This document shows, one piece after another, positions 1-9,917 of a stretch of 64,000 nucleotides of DNA. The translations under genes and the position numbers were made by a program. Position 1 is the stretch's first letter, and each line of letters opens with the position of its first letter. The notes under the pieces are model-generated. The model ran no database searches. It saw only the letters and a program-made list of their open reading frames with translations, and had not been told where the DNA came from. This DNA is from Lepas anatifera (taxonomy: Eukaryota; Arthropoda; Thecostraca; Lepadidae), in assembly GCA_034440635.1 (NCBI GenBank), contig JAOTON010002085.1:62001-126000 (forward strand), written 5' to 3'.

Positions 1-1500
1 TCCATGATATATTCTCGGCTTTGAGAGTGTTAAGTGTTCCGATTGTCTTGTCTCCCGATTCAAAGCATCACTGTTGAAACGAAATTTCGATGCAAGTGAC
101 GGAGGACAACTTGTCGTTGTCAACTTAAAAGGCATTCACATGTTAAATTATTCGATAAAACGCTGGGCATTAAGCCATCCCAGCTCTTCGATGACATCTA
201 AGATATGGTCGTGCTTCCTTCAACCTGATACTATTCTGGCTGCAAAGTAAAATATTCCCTGTATCTCCCTCTTTTATTCACAATTTGTGCTTACATATAC
301 CTGAATGCAGTACCCAACATGTGAAAATACAAGCGAGTCAAAAATACGAGAGACAGTAAAATAATACGAGGGTTCAGTGGGCAGAACATGTCTGCCATTA
401 TACAAAACAACGAGTATACCAAAACAGCGATCCGATAAACAATTGACATGATGAGACCAAGACAGATGGTGGTCCCTTTATACCCCGGAGACATTCATAT
501 TTTTTAGACATGGCAGTGTTAAACTGAAGTTTTGTCGTTTTGTCCTAGAATGCCCCAGATATTTTCATTGCTGCCTCTAAAAATGTCGATCACCAGAACC
601 CACTTTTCCGTATAACGGATGCTAAAATAAAAATATAACAGAACAGACCAACTTTATAGTAAAATGAACATCAAAATAGGCCCTAAATCAGTTAAGGCAC
701 CTTTGGCCACAGCAATACGGTCTAACAAACACAATCATAGCACCGTGCCGATATGATGCGCTCAGCGCGGCGAGTGTAATTGACATGACATAACATGAAC
801 CCACGCGCCGAATTTCATATAAATTGAGCCAATGGCTTCTAAGAAAAAAACGCAGGATATGCACGTGCGGGCGTATGATGCGACCTCCATCATATATGTA
901 TGATATGATTTGTCACCTTCATGGGTCAGACACAGAAGCTCCCCGCACGACATGACAAATATTTTGTTCAAAACTAAAAAAACATGACTGAAAACAAAAC
1001 ATAAAAAGGGCCTCAACTGCACCTCAAGCCCCCTCCCACTGCCCGCGCCTCCTCCCCCGACACTTCCAAAAATGAAAACACTTCTGTTATTACTTCCATG
1101 CAGTAATTGTATGTTGTTTGAACCATGTCTCTTGCGAACAGCGGTGGCCGCAGGAGTGCCGTTTGGGGCCAGGGGGGTTAATTCGGGAGAAATCACAGTT
1201 TTTTAGTGTTTTTTTAATCGGCCAAAGTTTCGGAATTTTGGGGGCCAGGACACTTTGCTCCTCCGCCCCCCCTGTGCGTCGACCAGTGGCTGTGGAAAGG
1301 AAGAATCAGCTGAAGGACATTCTGCATATTGAAAATAGCATATAAGCATACAATTACAATTTCCAGCTCCGCGTGACAGAGGGGGCATACGTCACATTGA
1401 GTTTGTGCACTGGGAGAAATTTCGTGACACCCAATGTCGCAGTGACTCTCCACCGCGGAGTCTGCGGCTCCAGTTTTAGTGGTCAACCCCAGCCTAGAGC
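1..1500. other. No recognised gene
   Basis: AT-rich, non-coding-looking sequence. Short open frames exist on both strands but none shows a domain, splice signals or sensible composition. Purine/pyrimidine-rich blocks of G or C around 1020-1060, 1160-1180 and 1260-1275 resemble the GC-rich subterminal parts of the hAT-like elements elsewhere in the window, but no paired termini or target duplication were found. Confidence 0.5.
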
Positions 1501-1504
1501 GTCG

Positions 1505-1880
1505 CTGGTCTTAAAGAAAAGGGTCAGTCCCCAATAAATGATGTCACTTGCGAGGTATCTGATACCCAATTCCCTTAAATGATTATTTTGGGGTGTCGGA
1601 CACCTGTTTTGAGCGTACTTAGACACCCTCAGAAGCACAGTTTGATTCTAGAAAGGAGTCATCTCCACCCTTATGGGAGTCATTTGTAGCGATTGACACT
1701 ATTAAAAACAACGGCTAATTGCTCTAAGAGCCAGCTGACTCCCTACTGTGATCTTGACTCCCTAATGCATGCCGTCCGACGCTTAAAAAGGTGTCAAATA
1801 CCTCCGAAATGCGGAGTCAGACTCTTTTGCGTGCACGTGCGCTGTCTCTTTTTACTGAAAGACAAACCACGCCGCCTTTG
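1505..1880. repeat. Array of short GACTCC/GGAGTC hairpins, copy 1
   Basis: The stretch is built from alternating hexamers of the type GACTCC / GACACC and their complements GGAGTC / GGTGTC, separated by a few bases so that neighbours can pair as small hairpins. It opens with TTAAAGAAAAGGGTCAGT and closes with a TTTTTACTGAAAGAC block that is roughly its inverse, suggesting a short terminal inverted repeat of a non-autonomous element. The same plan and motifs recur at 3230-3668. Family not recognised. Confidence 0.5.
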
Positions 1881-1979
1881 AGGCAACCTTATTGAATTGA
1901 TCGGCGACACGGTTCGGTGGCTTTCCCGTTGTGATCTCCGTGAATAATAGGTAACATGATTATTATCTGAAAGATAATG

Positions 1980-2211
1980 CAAAACCTCACGAGAATGTCA
2001 AAGGAGCTACTGATCAAGAAGCCGCAAGCCAACAATGCACGAGGCCATCAGTTCAAGCTCGCCCATCCTCGAGCAAATACCCGTGCTCGGCGGAACCACC
2101 TGGGCTTCAGGGCCGTGGCCGACTGGAACAGTTCCATCCTGTGTTATCGAATGCGAAACGGTGAACCACTTCAAGAACAGCCCGGATGAGCACTGGGCAA
2201 GAATACAGTAG
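1980..2211 (+). pseudogene. Non-LTR retrotransposon reverse transcriptase, C-terminal fragment
   Basis: The translation carries the C-terminal signature of reverse transcriptase proteins of CR1/jockey-type non-LTR elements: an ARGHQFKLAHPRANTRAR segment, then RAVADWN, and in a second frame a PSCVIECETVNHFKNSPDEHW segment ending at a TAG (2209-2211). One frameshift lies between the WN motif and the second segment. The layout (RGH...KL...R...R-V-WN...LP...V...F...L..HW) matches the better preserved fragment at 55640-56220, and both end near HW-A-x-IQ, so they are probably the same family. Only the last ~75 residues remain; the catalytic palm is absent. Dead copy. Confidence 0.7.
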
Positions 2212-2407
2212 CATTCACTGAACTCGTGCTGTCACTAAGAGAGTGCATTGTGGGTGACATGCCCGAGTGATAAAGGCATTTTTGGAAGCCTATAAATATT
2301 CGGCTTTCATAAGAATCATTAACAATAAGAGACCGCTTGAGAGGTAAGTCGTGCCAATTCGGCCTGCTGTTGATTTGTGTTCAAGTGCTGTGGTATGGGA
2401 CCGTTGC

Positions 2408-2791
2408 CAGTGGCGGTTCTAGCCGGTAGGTTTGGGGGGTAATCTAAAGTCGAAAAGGAAAAAAAACGTCACACTGTGAAACATTTTGCCATAATTTAAC
2501 TGGACGGTATGCTTTTAGGGAAAACTCAAAAGTTAATGAGCTAAACAAATTGCCACGGGGTGAAACATATGGCCACACGAGGTATGTGTTTTGCTCTCTA
2601 AGGCCTAGTGTTTACACTGAAGTTGCATGGTTCTGTCTGAAGTTAAGAGTTCAAGCACCAGAACCTTGCTTTTAAAATAAATATGAGTCGGGGCAAAAAA
2701 GAGGCGACAGCTTTGGGGGAAGCATAGTTTTGCCCCGATGTTTTTCCGTTTGGGGGCAAATGCCTTTTTGCCCCCCCTTGATCCACCACCG
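2408..2791. mobile_element. hAT-like MITE, copy 1 (8-bp target duplication)
   Basis: Begins CAGTGGCGGTTCTAGCC and ends with the degenerate complement GATCCACCACCG. The 8 bp on each side are accgttgc (2400-2407) and accgttac (2792-2799), a target duplication with one mismatch. The interior (GTCGAAAAG...AAAAAACGTCAC near the left, GGGGGCAAATGCCTTTTTGCCCCCC near the right) is shared with the copies at 9032-9413 and, reversed, at 47397-47855. No transposase. An 8-bp duplication plus CAGTG-type termini points to hAT, by inference. Confidence 0.8.
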
Positions 2792-3229
2792 ACCGTTACA
2801 AATATGAAAATGTATTGATTGCCTTTGGCCAATGAGTGTGAATGCGCATCGGGCCGGTGGCTCAACGGCGTTGAACTTTGCTGGGATTTGGAGACCCATC
2901 GAGTCAGGCACTGGCAGATCCAGGAGGAGGGCAAGCTGTGCAATTGTCGTCCTGAAACCCCGATTTTTACCGGTTTTCCTAATAAACGTTTTTTCACAAT
3001 TTTGGGCCCCGTTTCCCCCTTCCAACCGTCCGTCTGGATCCGACCAAGTCAGGGTGTGGGTTGATGAACAGCTGTCCATTGGGTTTGTTTGCGAGTTCGT
3101 TTGCGTGTGTCGATTTTTTTAGATCGAATACAATGTTTTTTTCCTTCTGTGGTTTTCATGAAAGCTCAGGCAAGTCCTGTGGTTGGATTTAAGTCGGAGA
3201 ATCAGAGTATGCTGAAGCATTGACCCCAA

Positions 3230-3668
3230 AAATACAAACAAGTGACACTCTTTCTAAGAGAAAATAACCCATATTTGGGGTCACGACTTTTCTCATGACA
3301 CATTACAGGGGGATCATTGGTACACAATAGGCGCGAGAGATGACCCCTAGACTCCCTTTAGAGGTGTTAATGGACTCCTTTTCACGTATCATGACTCCTT
3401 TAGGGGAGTCAAATGGGGTGTCTTGACTACTTCATTGGGTATCAAATGACACCTTACGCGGAGTCGGATAACTCCCTACGTGGTGTCAGATGATCCTTTT
3501 TGACTCCCTAATCGAGAGTTGGGACTCCAAAGATAGGAGTCTTACACCCCTGACCCCAAATTTGGTGGAAAAAAGACTCCATAAAGAGGGGCCTTCCAGA
3601 TACCCCAAAAGGGTGGACTTTTTACGGCATCACCTGATACCCCAATCAGGTGTCGTTTTTTTCTCTCA
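3230..3668. repeat. Array of short GACTCC/GGAGTC hairpins, copy 2
   Basis: GACTCC-type hexamers fall at about 3342, 3373, 3393, 3425, 3448, 3471, 3502, 3523, 3552 and 3575, and GGAGTC-type complements at about 3361, 3405, 3437, 3460, 3482, 3536 and 3587. Typical spacing within each set is 20-23 bp, and adjacent pairs form hairpins with 4-7 base loops. Flanks are GTGACACTCTTTCTAAGAGAAAA on the left (written here in two parts: GTGACACTC, then TAAGAGAAAA) and TTTTTTTCTCTCAGTGTGAC on the right, a plausible imperfect terminal inverted repeat. No coding potential. Confidence 0.55.
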
Positions 3669-4262
3669 GTGTGACAGCCAGCATACTTTCTGCACCTCTG
3701 CCACTCAAACCTGGTTAAGAAAACTTCCTCGCTTACCAAGCGTTGTAGGAAGTTGATAGCCCTGTCTCCAGTAAGTACAATGCATATAAGTGCTCACGTC
3801 TCCTATTTGAAAGCTCTATTTATATAATCCCCGGGCTTTGTAAAGGCGATGTCGTTATGCTTCTGGAAGGTGAGCTTCATAACCATTCTGAGAGGGAAAA
3901 ACTTGGTATAGATTGACCCACATTAACATAAACCGATGAAAAGGTGACATCCAAGCTCCAACTTCAGATCGTGTTTACGACAGATCGTCGTTCAATTAGA
4001 TGTAGTAATGAATGCTTCCGTCTCTGTTGCTGTCGCCTCCTCGGGTTTGTTGTTAACGAGCAGCTTAAGCCACAAGTTAGGGCTGTGTTATGATAAATTG
4101 TATAAAGACTCTGTTCTTGGTGTCTTAAATCACTGATCTGAGAATTAAATGAACTGTCGGAGTAAGTTTGGTAAGTTTAGCAGTATCGGTCAGTATCGGT
4201 CGAGTTAGTGTGCGTTGCCTGTAGGTTGCCTGGAGGCGAGTTCACATTTCCTACAAAATGTA

Positions 4263-4277
4263 GTTCTCTCTCTCTGC

Positions 4278-4339
<62 letters not shown>
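4263..4339. repeat. (CT)n microsatellite
   Basis: A nearly pure CT tract of about 75 bp with one GCC interruption near its left end. It lies about 200 bp upstream of the beat Ig exon at 4536, in the upstream intron. Confidence 0.95.
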
Positions 4340-4341
<2 letters not shown>

Positions 4342-4535
4342 GTTTTCATTCACGGCCTCTAAAAACTGTTGTGAATTGGATTAGATAGCAAATATATCGT
4401 CTACTCCCACAGCAAGCCCTGGCAGTGTACAATTAAGCCCATTTACGGTGTAATGGCCTGTGCCGATCAGAGCCTGGTCTGAAGCAGTGTCCAGAGGCAT
4501 GGGCTGTCACTCTCACTGTTTGCTCGGCAGTTCAG

Positions 4536-4663
4536 CCCGCACAGGGCCCTCAACTGCACGGCCTCAGGGGCAACTATCAGGTGGGGAGCGCCTCCGTCTC
4601 AACTGCACACTCTCTGGCTCCAAACCGGCCGCCGCCCTCAACTGGTACATCAACCAGGATAAG
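4536..4663 (+). CDS. beat: beaten-path-like gene, exon coding first half of second Ig domain
   Basis: Translates to a GGERLRLNCT strand followed by SGSKPAAALNWYINQDK. This is the hallmark of the second immunoglobulin domain of arthropod beaten-path proteins: a G-D/E-x-hydrophobic-x-x-NCT B strand with the domain cysteine, then SKPAA-x-L-WYIN containing the core tryptophan. The donor AAG|GTGTGT is at 4663/4664 and leaves phase 0, matching the phase-0 acceptor at 16477. The 5' edge is uncertain: CAG acceptors at 4530, 4535 and 4544 are possible, and 4536 or 4545 would give the phase 1 usual for Ig exons. Earlier exons (signal peptide, first Ig domain) are not in the window to the left as far as can be seen. 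Beat proteins act at the cell surface in axon defasciculation and synaptic partner recognition through Side-family receptors (family knowledge). Which paralogue this is cannot be said. Confidence 0.8.
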
Positions 4664-5398
4664 GTGTGTTTTCTATCAACCAGGATAAGGTGTGTTGCCT
4701 ATCAACCAGGATAAGGTGTGTTGTCTATCAACCAGGATAAAGTGTGCTGTCTATCAACCAGGATAAGGCGTGTTGTCTATCAACCAGGATAAGGTGTGCT
4801 GCTATCAATCAGGATAATGTGTGTTGTCTATCAACCAGGATAAAGTGTGCTGTCTATCAACCAGGATAAGGCGTGTTGTCTATCAACCAGGATAAAGTGT
4901 GCTGCTATCAATCAGGATAATGTGTGTTGTCTATCAACCAGGATAAGGTGTGTTGTCTATCAACCAGGATAAAGTGTGCTGTCTATCAACCAGGATAAGG
5001 CGTGTTGTCTATCAACCAAGATAAAGTGTGTTGCCTATCAATCAGGATAATGTGTGTTGCCTATCAACCAGGATAAGGTGTGTTGTCTATCAACCAGGAT
5101 AAAGTGTGCTGTCTATCAACCAGGATAAGGCGTGTTGTCTATCAACCAGGATAAAGTGTGCTGCTATCAATCAAGATAATGAGTGTTGTCTATCAACCAG
5201 GATAAGGTGTGTTGTCTATCAACCAGGATAAAGTGTGCTGTCTATCAACCAGGATAAGGCGTGATGTCTATCAACCAGGATAAAGTGTGCTGCTATCAAT
5301 CAGGATAATGTGTGTTGTCTATCAACCAGGATAAGGTGTGTTGTCTATCAACCAAGATAAAGTGTGCTGCTATCAATCAGGATAATGTGTGTTGTTTG
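4651..5398. repeat. 26-bp minisatellite derived from the exon/intron junction
   Basis: About 29 tandem units with consensus TATCAACCAGGATAAGGTGTGTTGTC (shown in parts: TATCAACCAGGATAAG, then GTGTGTTGTC). Unit starts at 4651, 4677, 4703, 4729, 4755 and 4781 are exactly 26 bp apart; some units lack one T and are 25 bp. The first unit contains the last 13 bases of the coding exon and its splice donor, so the array is an amplification of that boundary. A variant unit beginning CAATCA occurs at 4806, 4909, 5039, 5168, 5297 and 5374, giving a higher-order repeat of about 129 bp (five units). Confidence 0.95.
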
Positions 5399-5601
5399 TA
5401 CTGTGAATGATGTGCTCTGCTGTTCTCTGGTAATTTTGGATTTTTGGGGTTGGGTGAGCCTAAGAAAGCCTCTTGCTCCAATTTTCTGTCGGCAAATCAA
5501 AAGCTCCGTTGGCTTTGCGTGAAGTTTTCATCATGAAATTTATACATTTTCCCCATCCTATAAATAGTATATAGATAGTCTAGCCTTATAGTCTCAGCTG
5601 G

Positions 5602-5778
5602 GGGATGAGGTGGCTTAGTGGATAGCACCCTTGTCTTCTAAGCCACCGGTCCCGGGTTCAAGTCCCGGCGGAGCCTCTGAATAAGTCGATCTGATCCCCA
5701 AAATCCCTTCCAACAGGTTGAGAGTTGGCGACGCCGTATGACCCTGGCAGTTGGTGCGTCGTTAAACCCCAACAATTA
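5602..5778 (+). mobile_element. tRNA-derived SINE, family 1, full copy
   Basis: A tRNA-like head with A box GGTGGCTTAGTGGATAGC, an anticodon-loop-like CTTCTAA (TCT, arginine type) and B box GGTTCAAGTCC is followed by a body ending GAGTTGGCGACGCCGTATG...GTTGGTGCGTCGTTAAACCCC and an AATTATTAT tail. It is bounded by a perfect 16-bp target duplication TTATAGTCTCAGCTGG (5586-5601 and 5779-5794). Mobilised by a LINE in trans by analogy with other SINEs. Not a functional tRNA gene. Confidence 0.92.
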
Positions 5779-5909
5779 TTATAGTCTCAGCTGGAGTAGT
5801 CGCAAGGATATTATTTAAATTCCCTTTCAAAAGCTGGCATGTCTGCCTTGTGAAGGCAAAAGAAGCTACTTCATGTGAATGCCCACAAATTTTTACATAT
5901 GAAGTGCTA

Positions 5910-7639
5910 TTAACCCTGCACCGCCTGTGCTCATTTCGTATACACCACCTTTTCGTATGCATCATTTTTGTATATACCATCGCCTGAGGGGTCCGATCGA
6001 ACCCCCTGCGATCTCGGGAACCGAAAGCGATCCAGAAAAAAATGAAAAGGTACTGGAAGTGCTTTACCGTCTTCTACTCTGTAGCCGAGTTTGAATCATA
6101 TATGTTGACTCGTGACGTCACAGTGGGTCAAACTGAGTCAAATTTAGACTCATTTAGAAAATTCCTTATACCTCGGGAACCGTAAGACCTACAAAAAACA
6201 CATAAAAACATCAATGTGCTGGTCTTGTACCAGTAACTCAACTGTGCATAATCATCATGACCTTTTAAGGTCACATTATAACCTTTAACTTAGTTTAAGA
6301 TCAAATAACGACCTTAAAGGTCATTTTGCATATCAGTTAAATCTTTGGACCATGTGCATTGCTTTGATACCAAATTTAAGACTGTATCCTATTCTGTTCA
6401 AAAGTTATTAACGCGAACAATTTGAAAATCCGTCACATTTGGTATCTTCTGGTGACCTTGGTATTGACCTGACCCCAAGGTGGGTAATTAAACATACTTT
6501 TTTATTTCAAGTGCTTTTGAATGATATTGATAGACCTGATGCAGTTCTTCTAAAAGCCGAGTTACACCTTGGTTTTGTCAGCCTCAATTAACACGCGCAT
6601 TGGCGGGGGTCTGAGCCACCTTCGCTCTGACGGGGGGGCGGGTACCCGCTCCCCTAAGATCTCCAGCACCACGCTAGGTAGCAAAAAACGGTAAACGGGA
6701 TTAGGTAGTCCATCTATTTCTCCATCGAAAATATTTGTACCATTTTTTTGCCAGGTCACATTTAAGGTCACTAGAGGTCAAAACATGCCGTAATAGGGAT
6801 AGCATGTAAATGAAGGTTTTCGGTCATTACATTTGAACAAGTAAAGATAGAGCAAAACTATTTCAACTATATGAATCCTCGCAGCACGCCAAATCGAATG
6901 ATATATAATATGGCCTTGCTAGGTCAAATCAAGGATTTAACCTGAGGTCAGGTCAACGACAAATTATATAAACTGCATCTCATTAGAACCGCAAAGACAA
7001 GGCAAATCTCATGCAGTTAATATAAACGCTCTATCACCATCCGTTACTAAGTTATTCACTTAAAACCATTTTGTCTATGTATGTCCAATGGAGAGGTCAT
7101 GACTCCTACCTGACCTTAGGTCATCGATATTAAAAATATCGGAAGATATTTTAGAGAACTCGGTGGGTTCATTATGTGATATGAATTTCAATCGGATAAG
7201 TTTACCGTGCTCCGACTGATGCTATCTTAAACTTTTTCTGAGGTCAGGTCACTTGACCTGTGCTGGTGACCTGACCTGAGATGACCTGACCCTAAAACTT
7301 TCCCAAAAGTCGTACAAAATGACGAGAAAAAAGGCATGCCAAGTACGGCGGCGCTATGCGCCGCCGTTTTTATGCTATTTCCGAAAAACCCGAGGGGGGT
7401 CGGTACCCGCGCCCCTTTCAATGCGCGTGTTCAGGTGAACAGAGCTGCCTTTCATGGGTTTAGAAATGCTGTCATAACTCGTTAACCCGGCCTGACATGA
7501 TTTATATTTTTGGTCATAAGTTGTCGAATTAATCTCCTTACAGGCCTGCAAAGTGACGCGTCTCTCACTTAAATCGGCCTAGAATCATTTGCGAAAAATC
7601 GCAGGGGTTTGATCGGACCCCCAGTCGGTGAAGGGTTAA
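5910..7639. mobile_element. TTAA-bounded element, family A (interrupted)
   Basis: Starts TTAACCCTGCACCGCC at 5910 and ends GGCGG-like GTCGGTGAAGGGTTAA at 7639; a subterminal block GGGTCCGATCGAACCCCC recurs inverted at the right end. TTAA on both sides with CCCT/AGGG termini is the arrangement of piggyBac-type elements (inference). It has no transposase. The interior contains many AGGTCA hexamers. It is split by another TTAA element at 6588-7433. Related copies lie at 34607, 36646-37565, a right end at 21043-21100 and a partial at about 25060-25445. Confidence 0.7.
6588..7433 (+). mobile_element. TTAA-bounded element, family E, copy 1 inside family A
   Basis: Left end TTAACACGCGCATTGGCGGGG; right end CAATGCGCGTGTTCA, where the final TTAA has become TTCA. 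The length is 846 bp. It interrupts family A: the sequence GTTTTGTCAGC to its left and AGGTGAACAGAG to its right are contiguous in related A copies near 25.2 kb. Dense AGGTCA/TGACCT half-sites, no coding capacity. Confidence 0.75.
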
Positions 7640-8480
7640 CACGCGCATTGACGGGGGGCGGGTACCCGCCCCGTAGGGTTTTTCAGAAATATCATAAAAA
7701 CGGCGGCGCTACGCGCCGCCGTACTTGGCATCCCTTTTTCCACATAATGTTTCCAACTTTTGTGACAATTTTAAGGTCAGATCATCTCAGGTCAGGTCAC
7801 CAGCACAGGTCAAGTGACCTGACCTAAAAAAGTGTAAGATAGCATAAGTCGGAACAGGGTGAACTTATCCGATTGAAACTCATATCACATAATAAGCCTA
7901 CAGAATTCTCTAAAATATGTTCCGGTATTTTTGATATCGATGACCTAAGGTCAGGTACGAGCCATGCCCTCTCCATTATAAACACATGGGGAAAATGGTT
8001 TTAAGTGAATAACTGAGTAACGGATGGCGATAGAGCATTCATTTTAACTGCATTAGATTTGCCTTGTCTTTGCGGTTCTAATGATATGCATTTTATATAA
8101 TTTGACCTCGACCTGACCTCAGGTCAGGTCAAATCTTTGATTTGACCTAGCAAGGTCATATTATATATCATTCAATTCGGCTAGCTGCGAGGATTCATAA
8201 AGTTTAAATCGTTTTGCTCGATCTTTACTTGTTCAGATGTAATTACCGAAAACCTTCATTGACATGTTATCCCTATTACGGCATGTTTTGACCTCTAGTG
8301 ACCTTAAATGTGACCTGACCAAAAAATGGTACGAGTATTTTCGATAGAGAAGTGGATGGGCTACCCATCGCCGTTTACCGTATTTCGCTACCTAGCGTGG
8401 TTCTCGAGATCTTAGGGGGCGGGTACCCGCCCCCTCGTCAAAGCGAAGGTGGCTCAGACCCCCGTCAATGCGCGTGTTAA
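7636..8480 (-). mobile_element. TTAA-bounded element, family E, copy 2 in inverted orientation
   Basis: Starts TTAACACGCGCATTGACGGGG at 7636 and ends CCCGTCAATGCGCGTGTTAA at 8480; 845 bp. It is the reverse complement of the copy at 6588-7433 in layout. Its left TTAA is the right TTAA of the family A element, so it inserted exactly into that target. The two copies form an inverted repeat with ~845-bp arms and a ~200-bp spacer. Confidence 0.8.
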
Positions 8481-8781
8481 GCATGGCGCCGAAAGCGGAG
8501 AGGACGCGTCGCCCTGTCCTCCCCGAGTCGTGGATCAGGGGAGACGTATCCCAAAATTATGGAAATTGACTTGGTTTCCTTGCGTTTTCATCTCTTACCT
8601 GAGCGAAGCTACGGAAATTCTCCAAAACATACTGTTTGTGAAGTGCATCATCAGCGTTTTCAAAGACAACTAATACGCTCAAACTTTATTTATCTATTTA
8701 TTTATTTACTTCTTCAGGACACTCCACAATAGAAATGTGGCTATTCTTTGCCTGGCATCAGTTATTAAAAAAACACACACT

Positions 8782-9480
8782 TCATGTATAAAAGACAAGA
8801 ATAATAGACACTATAATAGAATAAAATACACTATGGTTCAATAACCGGCGCAGAAAAAAGATTCGATGCCACACATCTTGCAGTGCGCAATCCGGCGGAA
8901 CTAAATATTTAACCAGTGAGCGAGTGTTTTTTGTCTTTAAGCCAGCCATCCGCAGTTCAGTGAGATTCGGCGGCAGAACATTATACAGCATGGGAGCTCT
9001 GTATATGAGCTGTCGCCGGCCAGCCTCTGTCCAGTGGCGGATCTAGCCAGTCGGTTTGGGAGGGGCAAACAAGTCGAAAAGCAAAAAAACGTCACGCAGT
9101 CCAAAATTGCGCTACAATATGACTTGCCGGTATAATTTTGGATATTTGAGGCGAAAAGTAAAAAAAACGTAACGGGCTTAAAAATATGGACTAAAGATAC
9201 CTTTTCCTCTCCAAGGCCTCATATTTCCACCGAACTTAGCTGGTTCCATTTAAAATTGAGAGTTGAAGCACCAAAATCTTGCTTATAAACTGAAAAAAGT
9301 AGGGGAAAAAGGAGATCGATCGCTTTGGGGGGCAAAAACATAGTTTTGCCCCGAGATTTTCCGTTGGGGAAGGGGGGCAAATGCCTTTTTTGCCCCCCCT
9401 GGATCCGCCACTGCCTCTGTCTGTATCCTCGGCAAGTGTAACTGTTGAGATTGACGTGTTTGTCAGGCATGGATGTCAGT
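8782..9480 (-). pseudogene. Non-LTR retrotransposon reverse transcriptase, C-terminal fragment split by a MITE
   Basis: On the - strand, downstream of the MITE, the frame reads RRQLIYRAPMLYNVLPPNL, the conserved tail of CR1-type reverse transcriptases (R-T-E-x-G-R-R-x-x-x-YRAP-x-LWN-x-LP). On the other side of the MITE, near 9421-9445, a QLHLPRIQTE segment precedes it in the compatible frame. The hAT-like MITE at 9032-9413 therefore landed inside this retrotransposon. A stop follows the last hydrophobic segment near 8782. No catalytic domain remains here. Confidence 0.65.
9032..9413. mobile_element. hAT-like MITE, copy 2 (perfect 8-bp target duplication)
   Basis: CAGTGGCGGATCTAGCCAG at the left and CTGGATCCGCCACTG at the right are inverted repeats. 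The flanks carry a perfect 8-bp duplication CCTCTGTC (9024-9031 and 9414-9421). Length 382 bp. The interior matches copy 1 (2408-2791), including AAAAAACGTCAC and GGGGGCAAATGCC segments. Confidence 0.92.
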
Positions 9481-9917
9481 GTTGTGTTGAAGGGATGAGG
9501 ATAGCTCTATCGGTTGCTTAGTTCCGATGATGTGGGCAAGAGTGAGAGTGTGATATTTTGCCATCTGTCTGGAACTTTGCCTCCCACCCCTCCTTCTCAT
9601 CGCCAGTCTGGGCTCCCCCAGTCGAAATTCTGCAGTGACGCCCCCAGTATAAAGGAGCTGTTTTAAATGCATTCTCTTCGTCAGCGTTGTCGATTTGTGA
9701 AGTGTATAATTTGCTTTTGATCTGACATTATCGTCTTCGTAGATAGATTGATCAACCCGGCTATAGTAGTAGCAAAACTGAAGTTCTTATGTAGTACCTA
9801 TTTGTCTCGGAGTTATTCGTTTTTCTTTGAACAAAAACGATATGTCGCATTATCCCTGTGGCAGCTAGTTTTCCCAACAAAGTTTTTTCTAATGGTCGAT
9901 CAAAAATCATGTTATTT

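Noticed and set aside
4460..4535. Extending the beat exon upstream to an in-frame ATG at 4460
   Set aside because: The preceding residues are not Ig-like, a pyrimidine-rich acceptor tract lies at 4505-4530, and the true start belongs to an upstream signal-peptide exon.
4651..5398. CRISPR-like appearance of regular short repeats
   Set aside because: Units abut directly with no unique spacers, the host is eukaryotic, and the unit derives from the adjacent exon end.
5602..5680. Functional tRNA-Arg gene
   Set aside because: The tRNA-like part continues into a conserved body and tail with a target duplication, and the same unit occurs at 61501-61701; it is a SINE head.
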